Source of the DNA: Takakia lepidozioides
Taxonomy: Eukaryota > Streptophyta > Takakiopsida > Takakiales > Takakiaceae
DNA length: 64,000 nt
Direction: 5' to 3'
NCBI GenBank assembly: GCA_030704615.1
Contig: CM060733.1
Location: 16,122,001-16,186,000, forward strand
In this document: piece after piece, positions 46,001 through 57,682 of the stretch
Layout of the letters: each line of letters begins with the position of its first letter
Position numbering within the stretch: the stretch's first letter is position 1
The notes under the pieces: generated by a model
Told to the model about the DNA's origin: nothing
The model's input: the letters and a program-made list of their open reading frames with translations, nothing else
The model's database searches: none
Position numbers and translations under genes: made by a program

Positions 46001-48700
46001 ATACAACTTGCAAGGAGCACATTTTGGAGACGTCGTATTCCACAAGCAAAGAATCACAATTAGAAGATCTGAGAGCAATTTTTCCATGAAAGCTTCCACA
46101 TTCAGAAAGTCATCAAACAACATCAGCAGGAAACTAAGAATTATGGACTGTTATCTTGAACAAGCTTCAAGCAAGCCCCTCCACCTCAAAAATGAGCTGG
46201 TATCACAGATAGCAACTTACTTCACTCCACATTCCCGTTGCCAACGCAACGGCTGCAGCCACCATTAGAATGATAAGTGTGGTGTCCTGGCAGGCCTCCC
46301 ACACAAATACCTGCAATACTAACCACTCTTACTGAGCAACGGAACAAGAATCCAAAGCACACAACCGACCATGGTCATGGTCCCAATAAGTAATTGCAGC
46401 CTGAAAGTTGCAGCTCACAACTTGATTGTCTTTGAAAACAAGATCTAGCTCTCAAGAAAACACCAAGCAGCTCCTTTCAAAAACTGGATAAACACCTACA
46501 TACCCATATGCTCTTTAAACCCTTTCTTGGATAGTTGTTTTCACCAAACGCATCCCTTCGCTTTTGTATCTCCTCAGGAGAATCGTCAATGCCCTCCTCT
46601 ATGTTGGTGTGAAGTGACTTTGCCACCCCTACAACCTGCCCATAACAAAACACACAACCCTGTTACCTTAAGGACCAACAGCACATTGGGATGCAGGTTT
46701 TCATCAACAAGCACAACTCTTGATTTGCTTCCTACTCAAGAATGTGGAGAAGCAATGTCAGAAGTTTATAACTTACCCCACCAAGACTTCGAAAACCTTC
46801 CAAATCAAGGTCCTGAAGTAATTGCACTAAGCGGCGAGGCCCCAGACCAAAGCCTGCTGGTGGCGCCTCTAGAACACACCCAAAGAAAGATTAAAATTTG
46901 ATGTCTTGAAGAAAGCGATAAGTAGAAGTTCAGTCAAGCAAGCTCAATTGGACCAAGAACCAATAACAATCTGGTCACATATCCAGGAGCGTGAAACACC
47001 ACTAATACACGAGCAGAACAATCCAATAGAGCACTGACAACTTCTTGGGGAAAAGATGGTACCTGCTCTAGCTTTAGCCCCAGCTTCTTTAAACCGGTGG
47101 ACCGCCTGTACAACCAAATTGGAAAATCACAATGTCAAGGAGGTGTTAATGCAAAAGCAGAGAGGACTGCAACCACATCCTCTGCAGTAAGTTAAAAACC
47201 CAATCAATCGACATGTCAGTGGCAAAAATTCTTAAGGAATCTTCTACTTCTGACGCCAACCACAACCTCATGGAGATGAGTATATACAGGCTGACAAAGT
47301 TGCGAAGGAGTTTCGTGTCTGATGCAGCAATACACATGATTGCATGTTAGATGATAACAGGCAAGGCCCAGTAAACAATAGTAACTGCCAGGCAAGTAAC
47401 AGCCAGGAAGAAATACCCTTAAGCAACATGCAATAGTGAGCATAACCATACACTCCTGCAACAGTCCAGAGAAGAAATCACACGAAAGCCACAAAGGTTA
47501 CCTATATATACATTTCATAAACTAAATTACAATTAAAAATCCAAATTAAAAATCCAAACATTCTTTCTGCTCCAAATTCAGATGAAATATGAACATCATC
47601 CCACACATTATCTTGCAAGACAATAAAACTGGCAGAACATGAGCTTCTTGGGTAGTTCTCATGGGAAAGTACACATCACTTACACGTATAGCATGGGCAC
47701 TAGATACGACCCGGTTCACAGTCCCGCCCCCTTTCAACTCTTCTTGCTTTTGGAGATCCAAAGTGTACCGAAATCGTCGGGAGGCATTGAGGGCCAAGGT
47801 TGCTTGCTGCACAATGCAAAACTTGTGGTTGTAACTCTATTAACATTAAACGGTTCATCCAGAATAGCACCATGTGGTTGAGAGGTGGGAGAACTCAACC
47901 ATATAGAATCCAAAAAAAGGTTGATGCCTGCCAAAGCGAGCATAAATTATGGTGTCTCTTCACCCCGAAGGACTGCTGCCTTCCATTGGGAAGGTGGACA
48001 CCTCTAAAAGCCGTAACCGGGGCAACACAGTTGTCCAATCCTCCCTCCCCCAATGACTCAAAAGTTCCCAGATACCCACACAGTAGGTAACCGGTTGATG
48101 CGGGGGCCTCCTTTTGCAGATGGCTTGGCTATAATGGATGGCATCCCACATACACCTATGTAGCTTTCAACCCACAACCGCTTGCAAGGCGGCCTGGTGC
48201 CCAAATCACCTGGCCATTTGTTGGATGCTTTATAGAATCCATAACAAAGAATTGTTAATGACTGGTTATAGTGGTTTTCATTGTTTCCTTGGAAGCACGC
48301 TGCAAAGTGACAACCAGAAATATCAACAAAACACAATGAAAAGCATCAATCCTGTGCAGGCTGGCAAGTATGGCAAAGAACAGCCTACTTGATGAAGTGT
48401 CTTAAGGCTTTTCATTCCAGTGATACATCCTGTAGTTAGAGCAACAATCTGCTATTGTGCGTAGTTCCAGGAACAATGTGGGCAAGGCTCATTCTCCATC
48501 CTCTACCTTAGGGCAAAGTAAAGAAGACCTACCCGCCATTTCTGAAGACTCTGGATACTAGGCTTTGGCGGAATATGGAAAACGTCGTCATCCTCCTCTT
48601 CATCTTCTTTACGAGCATGCCCACTGTCATCTTCAGGGCAGGGGCCTCTCAGTGGCGACTTTGCAGTAAAATTCATTCCACTGCCTTGCTCGGAATTCAT
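34100..48700 (-). CDS. Autoinhibited P-type Ca2+-ATPase (P2B, ACA8/9/10 type)
   Basis: 33 exons: 48533-48700, 47684-47806, 47063-47105, 46777-46868, 46504-46635, 46221-46310, 45709-45778, 45411-45481, 45089-45172, 44743-44820, 44506-44577, 43957-44040, 43653-43735, 43204-43294, 42925-42980, 42041-42083, 41712-41795, 41339-41473, 40768-40833, 40361-40456, 40050-40163, 39266-39436, 38997-39056, 38655-38804, 38183-38299, 37446-37544, 37157-37294, 36608-36708, 35817-35862, 35392-35523, 34893-35000, 34460-34551, 34100-34286. Phases agree and give about 1091 aa, the family length. N-terminal autoinhibitory, calmodulin-binding type region ([25 protein letters not shown]); actuator TGES (about 312); M4 PEGLP (about 436); phosphorylated Asp in SDKTGTLT (about 479); KGAAEIVL in the nucleotide domain; hinge TGDGTNDAP (about 779); M10 [15 protein letters not shown] and a basic tail. 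It pumps Ca2+ out of the cytosol; Arabidopsis ACA8/10 are at the plasma membrane. The very intron-rich structure suits this group. Start: first in-frame ATG after an upstream TGA. Confidence 0.95.
35055..35294 (+). mobile_element. tRNA-derived SINE, full-length-like copy
   Basis: Lies in ATPase intron 30. A good polymerase III A box (TAGCTCAGTTGG at 35063-35074) is followed by tRNA-like sequence with a degenerate B-box region. The body contains GCTTCATGGCTTATATGAAA at about 35188-35207, and the end is an A-rich, TAGA-repeat tail. A second copy of the body lies at 36163-36300. A target duplication is only suggested (AAGACGAAA / AAGACAAA). Confidence 0.65.
35655..35745 (-). mobile_element. LINE 3'-end relic
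   Basis: CATCCGTGGGAAGCTCAAAG and the following bases match, with substitutions, the 3' untranslated part of the LINE fragment at 15846-15900 (CGTCCGCGGAAAGCTCACAG). It sits in an ATPase intron without coding sequence. Confidence 0.4.
36163..36300 (-). mobile_element. 5'-truncated SINE copy with 13-bp target duplication
   Basis: In ATPase intron 28. Read on the minus strand it matches the body of the SINE at 35055-35294 (TGCTTCATGGCTCATGTGAA, then a pyrimidine-rich end) and finishes in an ATAAATAAATAAAT tail. CTTTGGGTACATT flanks it exactly (36150-36162 and 36301-36313). The tRNA-like head is missing. Confidence 0.75.
37595..37996 (+). mobile_element. 5'-truncated LINE with 18-bp target duplication
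   Basis: In ATPase intron 25. TCTTACCATTGATTAAAG occurs exactly at 37577-37594 and 37997-38014. Between them the plus strand encodes the C-terminus of a non-LTR element (zinc motif [25 protein letters not shown], then about 90 residues) ending at a stop directly before a short GTACAA end. About 400 bp remain of what would be a several-kb element. It lies in opposite orientation to the ATPase and only about 32 bp from the intron's 3' splice site at 37545. Confidence 0.85.
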
Positions 48701-50010
48701 TCCACTGCCTTGCCTTGCTTGGCTGGAATTTTCCACATAGTCAACCTTCAGGCCAGTGTGAGTAATGCTGGTACCATATGATCAGTGCCATGAGGCATAA
48801 GCCGCACACACATTGTTCCAAACCTGTCTCTGTCTCTCTCAATCAGCTGAGATCAGCCAAATACAATCACTCTGCATCCAAAATTTCTGGCTGCAAGACA
48901 ACAAATTTTGGACTGGACAGCTGCACTTGGTGCTCATCCAAGCATCACTTCAATACTTGAATGTTATCTCTTCTGCATGGCCGCTGATGTCCTATCATGC
49001 GTGAGACAGACTAAATACTTCAACTCTGCTCCGATAATTTGAATGTTCATACAGTGTTCGTAACTTCCAAAAAATTCTGTCACTGCCCTTCCAAGATAGT
49101 GGCACCTCTGACAGCCATGAAGAATAATGCACAGAAGAAGATCATAGAGACGCCTCTGGAGAGAACAACTGAAGATCGAATGTCCTGTGCCTCGCTTACT
49201 GGATAGTCCGTGTAAGAGGACAGACACAAGCTCATGCTGACGAACACAGGCTGCAAAAAGCATCAGCCACCGCCCATATGATCTTAAAGAGTGCTTCCAT
49301 CTTAAAGAGTGCTTCCATACGAATGTACAGTTCCAAGTACCCTGCCAGCACACTGACGAACTAATCTCAGCGACACCATAGCTCAGGCATCCACAATATC
49401 ATAGAAGAGTGAGAACAGAACTCAAAAATGTCTCACCTGAAATCCACCTAGCAAATCCACAGCCAACGACCATCCCTGCGTGCCCTAGCTGACCGACAAT
49501 ATACACCGGGCCAGATGACAGCAGCCATTGAAATGAGTTCCGTACTACACAACCTCCGCATCATGCTCCAAGACCGGACGCGACAGACCGCCAGGTAAAG
49601 ATGTACAGTCCAGAAGCTCCGCCCACCATTCCTCGTCCTCGAAAGGAGATCCGACCCCCTTACCAAATAACCAACAACGGCAATCACAATGTGGGCGTGA
49701 GGGATTTGCCATTGGGCCCAATTGGAGAGCAAGCTCCAGCTCTGGACGATACCACAACACGACAATTCCCATCTTTGCTTCTCATCCAATAGCCTGCTTA
49801 TGGGCAGTGCTGCATCGCGGAAGCTGCCAGAGCGCAGGTCATTGCAGCGTGGGGGCCAGCATTCATGCGTCTCCACCAACCCCCCCCCCCCCACTGCAAC
49901 TCCTCGGAACTTTCCTCCCCCATTAAACTTCTTCCCCGAACATGTTCTCTTCCGAGTGAGTGACCGTCGTCATCCTCAGTGCCACGGACCAGATCCATCT
50001 ATCGCACCTC
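48701..50010. other. Upstream region of the Ca2+-ATPase
   Basis: No coding exon recognised. A 24-bp direct repeat spans the start codon region (units at 48671-48694 and 48695-48714). Overlapping minus-strand open frames at 49448-49998 and a run of about 12 C at 49880-49893 lie in a GC-richer stretch that could be 5' leader or promoter. Confidence 0.4.
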
Positions 50011-52401
50011 CTTGACTGCTCCTTTATCTACGACTCTTTACTTATAAACCTCATTGTTTCAAGTTTTTCCCCACTCCTAAGGCCCCTAGGCTTACTACCT
50101 GATCCGACAGAGGAAAACATGTTGTAGACTTCAGGTTTTAGATTATGTTTTCTCCATAGAAAGTAAAAAGTAAAATGGAGCTCCAACTTCCAAGCCCTTT
50201 ATCTTATTTACTTTACTAATTTACTGTAAAGACACTATATGTGTAAAGACAAAAATATGGAATACCCATTTTCTGTCATCATCTCACATTTGTTTCTTCT
50301 TAACTAGGTATATATACATATCCAGGTATATATACTTCTTGGCTTTTTGGAAAAATTGCATCTCTTCTGATCTATGGGAAGCTCGCCTATTTTGTGGCGT
50401 TCTCCGGCAATTTGTGATGAGTTCGGCATTTACCAAGTATCCATGCAAGACTGACTCAAACTACCAACAACTAGGCAACACACCCACAGAGGAAAGAGGC
50501 TCTTACTTGCTGTGAGTTTCCTAAGCTGGTGTTTTATTTCTCTCAATATCATAATTAGAGAACTATCCCAGCTTTCCTTTAAGAAACATTAAAGCAAACA
50601 AAAACTAGCCTGACCCCAGTAATATAAGGTCCTTATGCAATTGTACATAACATATTTGATCTCAAATTTTCCAGCAGGTACTGAGAATATACGTCGGCTT
50701 CTGAGTTCCTTCCTGGAGGCGTATGGGAGAAGCTTTGTACAAGTGGGTCTTTGGGCGGTGTTGCTAGGTGCGCCCACTCTGTGATGCCTCTAACTCTCCT
50801 GGGCCATGCTGCCTTGTCTGTTGTCTGTTCCTTTCAGCCCAAGCTTCTAACTGGGGACCCTCATCAGACCCATAAGCGTAAAGGTGGTTCTTCCTTTCAA
50901 GAAGGTTGTTTGAAAGAAATTGGATTACTATGTAAGACAACTTTTAGAGAAGCTAGCTTCTCATACATGCACAGAACAAATTATACGATTTTTGTTTTGT
51001 GTAAGCCACGAAGATTGCTATATCCAGCCACGATAGAACCCATCCCCATTGAAAGGGGGTGTGTCTATCATAACTTGGTTTGAAGAGAGAGAGATGACGC
51101 CAACGCATTAAATGAGAGCCTCTTTCCGTACGCATATTCCCTCTAAAAACGCTAATAGGACACTCTACCGATTCTGTACGAGTTTAAGTCCCGTTGGAGT
51201 ACTTAGGGTACGGCCGGGTGGATGTGCCGGGTAGCTACACGGGAGACGCCTCAGCCGGGACCCACTTTCAATGTCCACCCCCTTCAATGCTCCTTCTCGT
51301 AAAACATTAAAAGAATGAAGTGTGGGAGAAAAGGAAGGCAGTTGATCGAGTCTCTTGTGAGAAATTTGTTGGCTCCTTCGGAATTTGAGACCAGGCATAG
51401 AGTCTTTTCTGCCTGGTGTACCTTCCCTAGTTAATTCCAACAATTGAAGACAATACTTCACTAGCAAATCACCAGTTGCAGTACAAGGAGTATATTTAAA
51501 CTTTCATTCACCTCTTGTTGTCCAGAGAGAGAGAGAACTGGGCCCAAGTCGGCATAACTAAAGAGTCACTTCACCTTGCAGTTATTGGCCCCTTGTAGAG
51601 GGGGCATGATATGTGGACAGAAGCACCAGGTTACTTAGTGAGGTATGGCAGAGTCTCAAACATGCTCCCTGAAACTGTGAGGAGGAGGATTAGACATTCT
51701 GATCAGAAATTACATGAATGCATCAATATAGTTTATAAGGGCCCAAGTTAGCACATTTGCATATGCACGAATCAAGAACCTAGGGACAGGAGGAAATGAG
51801 ACTGAAGGACCTCGGCCGAGCAATTCAAGAATGAACAGATCATCAAAATTTCTAGCTCAGAAAGATCAATGAAACATAAATATTTCAGAAGATAGTAGCC
51901 TTTCGGGTCGAGTGATACCAAGTTACGTTTGCTTCAACAAGAGTCCACATTTTTTTTTAAACCCAATGCATGGCCAACCTTGAGTGGCCACCACATCAAC
52001 CTTGCCATCTACATTGTGTTGGCAAGTTAGTGAGTGGATCCCAAAAAAGAGTTTGAGAAGCGTGTGTCATGTTCTTCCACACTGAAGAGAATAAGACTTG
52101 TAGGAATATGTGATGGGCTTCTTTGGGGTTTCCCTTTGAGGCATGTCGCCAAAGTTTTGAAGCTCCAAGATATGGAGGACAGTTTCAACTCCCTTAAAAT
52201 AAACACCCTATAGCCTAAATCATGAAATTTTGCTCTCCACTGGGCTACCTGCTCATGAATTTCATCTTAGTTCCACAAACACAACGCGTGCACCAAGGAT
52301 CATCTTGGCAATCTAGCTTCTTTGTGCCTACAGATCCTACAATTCGACGTCCTACAACATAATTTATGAAGTTCAGAGCACTCACACTAGGTCTGTACAG
52401 C
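50011..52401. other. Intergenic DNA, nothing firm
   Basis: AT-rich with short tracts, and a GA repeat near 51523-51535. The plus-strand frame at 50751-51083 has no recognisable domain. The 3' untranslated region of the TolB-like gene should end near 52.3 kb. Confidence 0.4.
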
Positions 52402-55400
52402 CTATGTACTACATACTTGCAGTGATTCTGGGTAATCAGCTTGCACCTGGGAATTAACTATATTTCTCACATCAAGTACATTACGAAATCCACAACCAGT
52501 ATTAGGGGCACGTGCCGTAACCTTAAGAAACTGCACGTCATCAAAATCACAAGCAGCCTTTTCCCCTTCTCCAGAAATGGCTGATGTCAATATGGGAAGT
52601 CGCCCCCAGGAAGGTGTCCCATCCTCGTAGTAATTGTGTGTCACTCTTGTAAGTCCAGACCCATCAGTTTTGACAACAAAAATCTCACCATAAGGTTGGA
52701 ATGCGTGTGGCAATGAGATAGGCTCAGCTGACACTCCTGCATAGTCGGTTGTAAAAGCTATGCTTGTTCCATCTGAACTGAAAGTCGGGTGGTTGATAAG
52801 GCCCCTTTCAGCGCTGGTCAGGATCATGTGAAGGTCCGTTCCATTTGGACGAATCAGGTACAGTGCAAACGACTTTTCTGCATTGCCATCTTCAAACTTT
52901 AGCTTCGACTTCCAATTCCAAGCATAACAATTGAAGATGTTAGGAGCTAGATTTGAAAAGACCTCTCCTTTGGTTCAACCTTCTAACAACAAGCTGGCAG
53001 CAAGTAACAAGGATACCATGTGCATCTACAAAAATGATTGATCTTGTAGCTGTAAGTAGTAATTAGGACTTCCTTGTGATAAAAGCATCCAAGGTTTCTA
53101 CAACTGGGTGCTCCGATAAAAGTATCAGCTTGAAGGGACACTTTCTACTTGGCTGCGCCCGCATACCAGCTCACCAAAAATACGTTATTCCTCCATAAAT
53201 GTGAACTGCGTCCACCAGTATCCTAAATTTTCAAAAAGGAAAGGATGTTATCTAGCTTGTTGATGGTTCATTGTTTTCTAAGGGACTCCATATCTCCATC
53301 GTGACAGGGCTATATGTTGTAGACCTCACATGCCAAAGAATTCAATTATGCGTAGTACCTCAATAATATGATCCATGTCCAAACAACCTCACTCCATTTT
53401 ACACACTGGAGACAAACGCCAAGTCCTTGAGGCCTCTTTCATCTGTTCTTCTTAAGATCTTAAGGGACTCCACAGGAGAGGTCATAAGCTATATTTGAAA
53501 TCAATGAAATAAACGCCCCTCATCATTCAACCAAAAGTCATGGATAAGGTGTCCTGTATACCTGTTGGGTTATGTCTATTAGAAACAAAAGTGATCCATT
53601 CATTGTCAGGTGACCAAGTTGGCATGGTATCTGTAAAATTGCCTTCTGTGAGACGTCGCAGGTACTTCTCCTCCCCATCAACCGCATCCATGATGTACAG
53701 ATTCTTGTGACCAGCCCGTCCCGAGCGGAAAACAAGATACTTGCCATCAGGTGAAGGTGAGGGAAATGCATTGTTCAGTGTACCCTCTTTTGTCAAGTAT
53801 TTGAATGCGTTCGCCCCTTCAGCATCAATATCAGCAGTGTCCACATGTGAAATAGCCAATATGTGTACACTGGCTTTCTCAGGAGCAAACATAGGTCCCT
53901 GTGCCACATACACTACCCCCTTCCGAGTAGGGTCCCATGCTGTTCCAAATACAGGCCCCTTGTACACTTTACGTTTTCCTGACCCATCCAGCTTCATCGC
54001 ACCCAGATATGTGAAACCTCCCTCGTCATCAATGTAAGCAATCAATGAACCATCTGGTGACATTGATGCAAAACTACCATCAATGCGAGAAAGAGTAACA
54101 TTTTGGAGCGGTGACTTCACAAACGCAACACGGGGGTCTACAGCCTGGCTTGACCCTCCATCACGAGTATTTCCTCTGCATCTATGATATCCAAGTTTGC
54201 CCGAATTTGAAGAAACAAAAGGACTGTAGTGATGTGTATGTGAATTGATTAATTCTGTCAATGGGAGGAACTGCTTTTCTTGCAAATCAAAAATTTCAAT
54301 ATGTCGATACACAGCTCGCCGAGTCGCAACAGCAATCCATTTTCCAGACCTTGAAGCAGCTGGAGTGAAGGCGTGCACTCCTGATGGGGTCACGCGCTCA
54401 GGTTCTGTAGACACCCACCAAACAAACAATCGGAGATACTGAATGGCCAGATTTGGAGCAAGATTGACATCACTCTTTGGAAAAAAAAAGTACTTGATTG
54501 ATGTATCATATCAGGACCCACACTTTAAATAACCACCACAATCAGCAGTATGTTTATAAAATTTTAAAAACCTCAATTCCAGTCACAAAGGGAAAAATTA
54601 GAGTGAAAGCAGAAATGTAGAAACTGTGAAACAGATAGTGAACTTGAAGCATTGGTGTTTAAATGCTGATGGCAGTGAATGAAGTTTTAATCATACATGA
54701 ATTATCACAATGAGCTGTAAAGACCTTAATGTTGTAACTTTCAGTGGCATCAGTGTTCATATGGTGATGGCAACACCTGAATTCATTTATCATGCATGGA
54801 CTGTTACAAGAAGCTGTAACACCATACGATTGGAACTTCGTGCATCCACAGGTCTTACAGTTTGAAATAACCAATGACAACTATCTGTCGCAAGAAGCGA
54901 TTTTGTTTAAGCAAGCCTATTTTGAACAACACCGATATTTCCAAACATGGACCAATCTCTGTTAACCAACACTGGCCAACACTGGCCCTGCACATGGACA
55001 GGCCGAGTATCCATTAGAGCCACTAGAAAGGAAAAGGCCAAGTGCACATTAGATGGTGGGCTGCATAAGAACCAACAGATGAGGAATCTAACCTTGCTCA
55101 GAAGAACTTTCAGACACATTAACCTTGTAAATGCTCCACCATCCGTCATCTGCACAGCGGTGGAAATACACAGTGGTCTCATCTGCCCAGGTTGGCCAAC
55201 CAGCATTTGTCAAGACCAGGCGCCGTTGAGAGCCATCCTCTGCTTTGAAAACATAGAGGTCTAGGTTCAATGCTTCAAATTCTCCTTCCCAGCCTCGTCT
55301 TTCATTGGAAGCCACCGCAACCCACTCACCTGCACACCTCTTATATATCAGGTGAACATACTCGGCATTGACGCATCAGACTCATGTGAGACAGAGCACT

Positions 55401-57097
55401 CCCAGACACTCAACAAGAGATAGGAAAGTTTCTTGACTAAAAGATGCATCTAGGTCACCCTAATACTCAATGGAGTCAAATGACTAGCACTGAATAGTGT
55501 CCATAAGTCCAAACAACAAATCATTCAAATAAAATTTTCCAATCTGAAGCTGTTGCTGTTACGCACCTGCAGCTCCCAAGCAAAGTTTTACCAGATGGAG
55601 AGACAGAAGGGCTGTAGTCAGTGACCCCTTGCGGGCTGAGACGTTTTGTAACAGAGGTCCTGAAGTTAGTAGAGTAGATGCCATTCCAGCCCTGTCGAGG
55701 CTTGCCAACATCTTCCTCAGTGGAAACATACACAACTGTGTCTCCACTCATTGATGGCTTGTCATTTAGATATGCTTTTGAAGGAGCCTTCACCATGCCT
55801 GCATCATGTAGTGCAATCCGCCATTCCCTCCTCGTTGAAAGCCGACCATCTTGAACATTCAACAAACACCATGCATTGACCTCAGTGATAGAGAAACAAT
55901 GCACTGAACCCAGACAAACCCTAGATGGTGCATGGTAGGGGTTGCAGAGTTCCCTCCGAGGAAATATGAGCCCATGTGCATAACCTCCATGTTTGTTACA
56001 TGCAATTTTTAGACTGCTATTGAGAATGAGTCTGACCCGCCAACATTCTGAAGAAGGCACTCACATCCAAATCCGTTTGGTGACCTTCACAAGCCCTAAT
56101 TTGACTCCCATATATCAGTTTATGAACTTTTCCAAAAGGCCACTGGTTGGACACAAAGCAGGTCCTTGTGGTAACATCCAGTGTCAGCTCATATGGCACC
56201 TATCTGGTGAACCTTCTGATATAACAAACCGAAAATGGTGTTCTCCTGTCGATTCTCCAGCACTTCGCCAACCCCATCCGAGCCATCGATGCACAGTACG
56301 TGTATCAATTAACAGTAGTCGACGTACCATCTACGAGGTCTCAATGATTTACTACCAAAATTGGGTTCACTGTAATCTGGGTGCAGCCGAACCCAAATTA
56401 CAGGCAGCACAATTGCACACCGGGTTTTCTGATTTGTAATGTAACAGACGTGCTGGCAAACCGCAAACAACCAATGCACTAGCCATTGGAGTAGCAACAT
56501 CTTAACCTAGAGCGTTTGACTCATTGCAGCAAACATAGAATTGAATCCCATCAATACTCCAAGCATCCATGTTTTGCATCCAAAAAGGGATTCCCAAATA
56601 TTCAAAGAGAGTAGGATCTGAGTTCCTCGCCCACCTTGTACTGGAGTGGCCCCCAACGGAATGTCAATGTAAATTTGCGGGCTGCCTTCGACCTCCGACA
56701 CATAAACAAGCAACTCGAGTCCGTTCTGATCAGACCCACGCTCAATCTTGTGGCCATTAGTCTTCAACCTCTCAACCACTGCAGAGTTGATGTTGGATTC
56801 CACCAGCTGCGCGTTGTAGCTCACTGACTCCCCGTACGTGACGCAAGTCTCCTCATACGCATGTACTTCCCGGTTGAGCGAGAGATGTCCCAACAGCACA
56901 TCGGGCGGCAGAGTGAGAGTGTACACATCGAAATCAAAGTGCAATCGACCAAGCGTTGAAAATCCGATCGTGCCTCCCACTTCTGCATACTCTCCTCCTG
57001 CTGCTTCGGCACCCCAAATCCCCTTTTCTCCACCTCTCCATGATCCCACCCACAACACCACCACCAATACCAGCGGCATTAGACCTTTCACCGCCAT
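52402..57097 (-). CDS. TolB/DPP6-N-like beta-propeller protein, secreted
   Basis: Five exons: 56635-57097, 55592-55849, 55093-55329, 53562-54404, 52402-52877. All introns are phase 1 and the sum is 2277 bp, 758 aa. The N-terminus (MAVKGLMPLVLVVVLWVGSW) is a typical signal peptide, so the product probably enters the secretory pathway. Repeated PD40/TolB-like blades are visible: DYSPSVSPSG, HAFTPAASRSGKWIAVATRR, SFASMSPDGSLIAYIDDEGG, FPSPSPDGKYLVFRSGRAGH, MPTWSPDNEWITFVSNRH and NHPTFSSDGTSIAFTTDYAG, with YLIRPNGTDL before the last blade. The order and motifs agree with Arabidopsis proteins annotated as 'DPP6 N-terminal domain-like' (At1g21670/At1g21680 as I recall). There is no peptidase domain, so enzyme activity is unlikely; the function is unknown, perhaps cell-wall or apoplastic binding (inference). 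The last exon could instead splice at a GTATGT after ESLQ into an unseen exon; the exon 5 acceptor (AATGCAG at 52878) is the least certain. Confidence 0.88.
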
Positions 57098-57235
57098 CGC
57101 TGCTCACATCATTGCCCCGGGGCACAGGATTCCATATCCACATTCATGGATGATCGGAGCGTGTGTCCGGACAACTAGCTAGAGAGGCCCTTAGCTCCTT
57201 CCACAAAAAATTTGATATCCCGCAATCTAAAAGCA

Positions 57236-57615
57236 ATAATAAAGTTATCAGTAAAGTGCCAAAAAGTGGGGACGAGTACCCCCAGTTTGGCCAAAAGTGG
57301 GGACGACTTAAGAATCTGGGGACCAAACTCATACAAAGGAAAAAAACCACGGGATGAAACTAGTTTGAGCACCAAAACTGGTGGAAACCCAGTTTGGGTT
57401 TTGCCCCCCTGCACGCCCCCTGACGCCGAGCGACCTGCGAGCAGCAAGCTGCAAGATCACTGCATGGGCGTAAGAAAGTGCAGCGGCGGCGAGACTCATG
57501 CCCAGTTTTCACAAACTCGTGCCCAATTTTGCTGGCTTTCAAACTGGGGATGAAACACAGGTTAGAGGTCCAAACTGGGGACCAAACTGGGCATGACTTT
57601 AAGGATAACTTTAAT
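57236..57615. mobile_element. Possible MITE upstream of the TolB-like gene
   Basis: Imperfect inverted ends (ATAAAGTTATC near 57236 and its complement near 57610), followed inward by similar CCCAGTTTGG and ACTGGGGACC motifs. No coding sequence. The target duplication is not clear. It lies about 140 bp beyond the TolB-like start codon. Confidence 0.35.
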
Positions 57616-57682
57616 GAATGACCAGCCTTTCCAGACTTGGGCAAAAACCTTGAGCTGTGCACAAGAACAGGGGAGTGGTTAA

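Noticed and set aside
48701-48736. Upstream extension of the ATPase N-terminus starting MENSSQ
   Set aside because: The codon at 48736 is GTG and a TGA lies a few codons further upstream in frame, so the first usable start is the ATG at 48700 (unless a 5' intron exists).
51130-51195. tRNA-like sequence (GAGTTTAAGTCCCG resembling a B box)
   Set aside because: No complete cloverleaf and no convincing A box at the right distance.
56507-56634. Continuation of the TolB-like first exon to the end of its open frame
   Set aside because: The donor at 56634 (GTGGGC) joins in phase to the acceptor at 55850 and restores the family sequence; the read-through tail has no similarity to the family.
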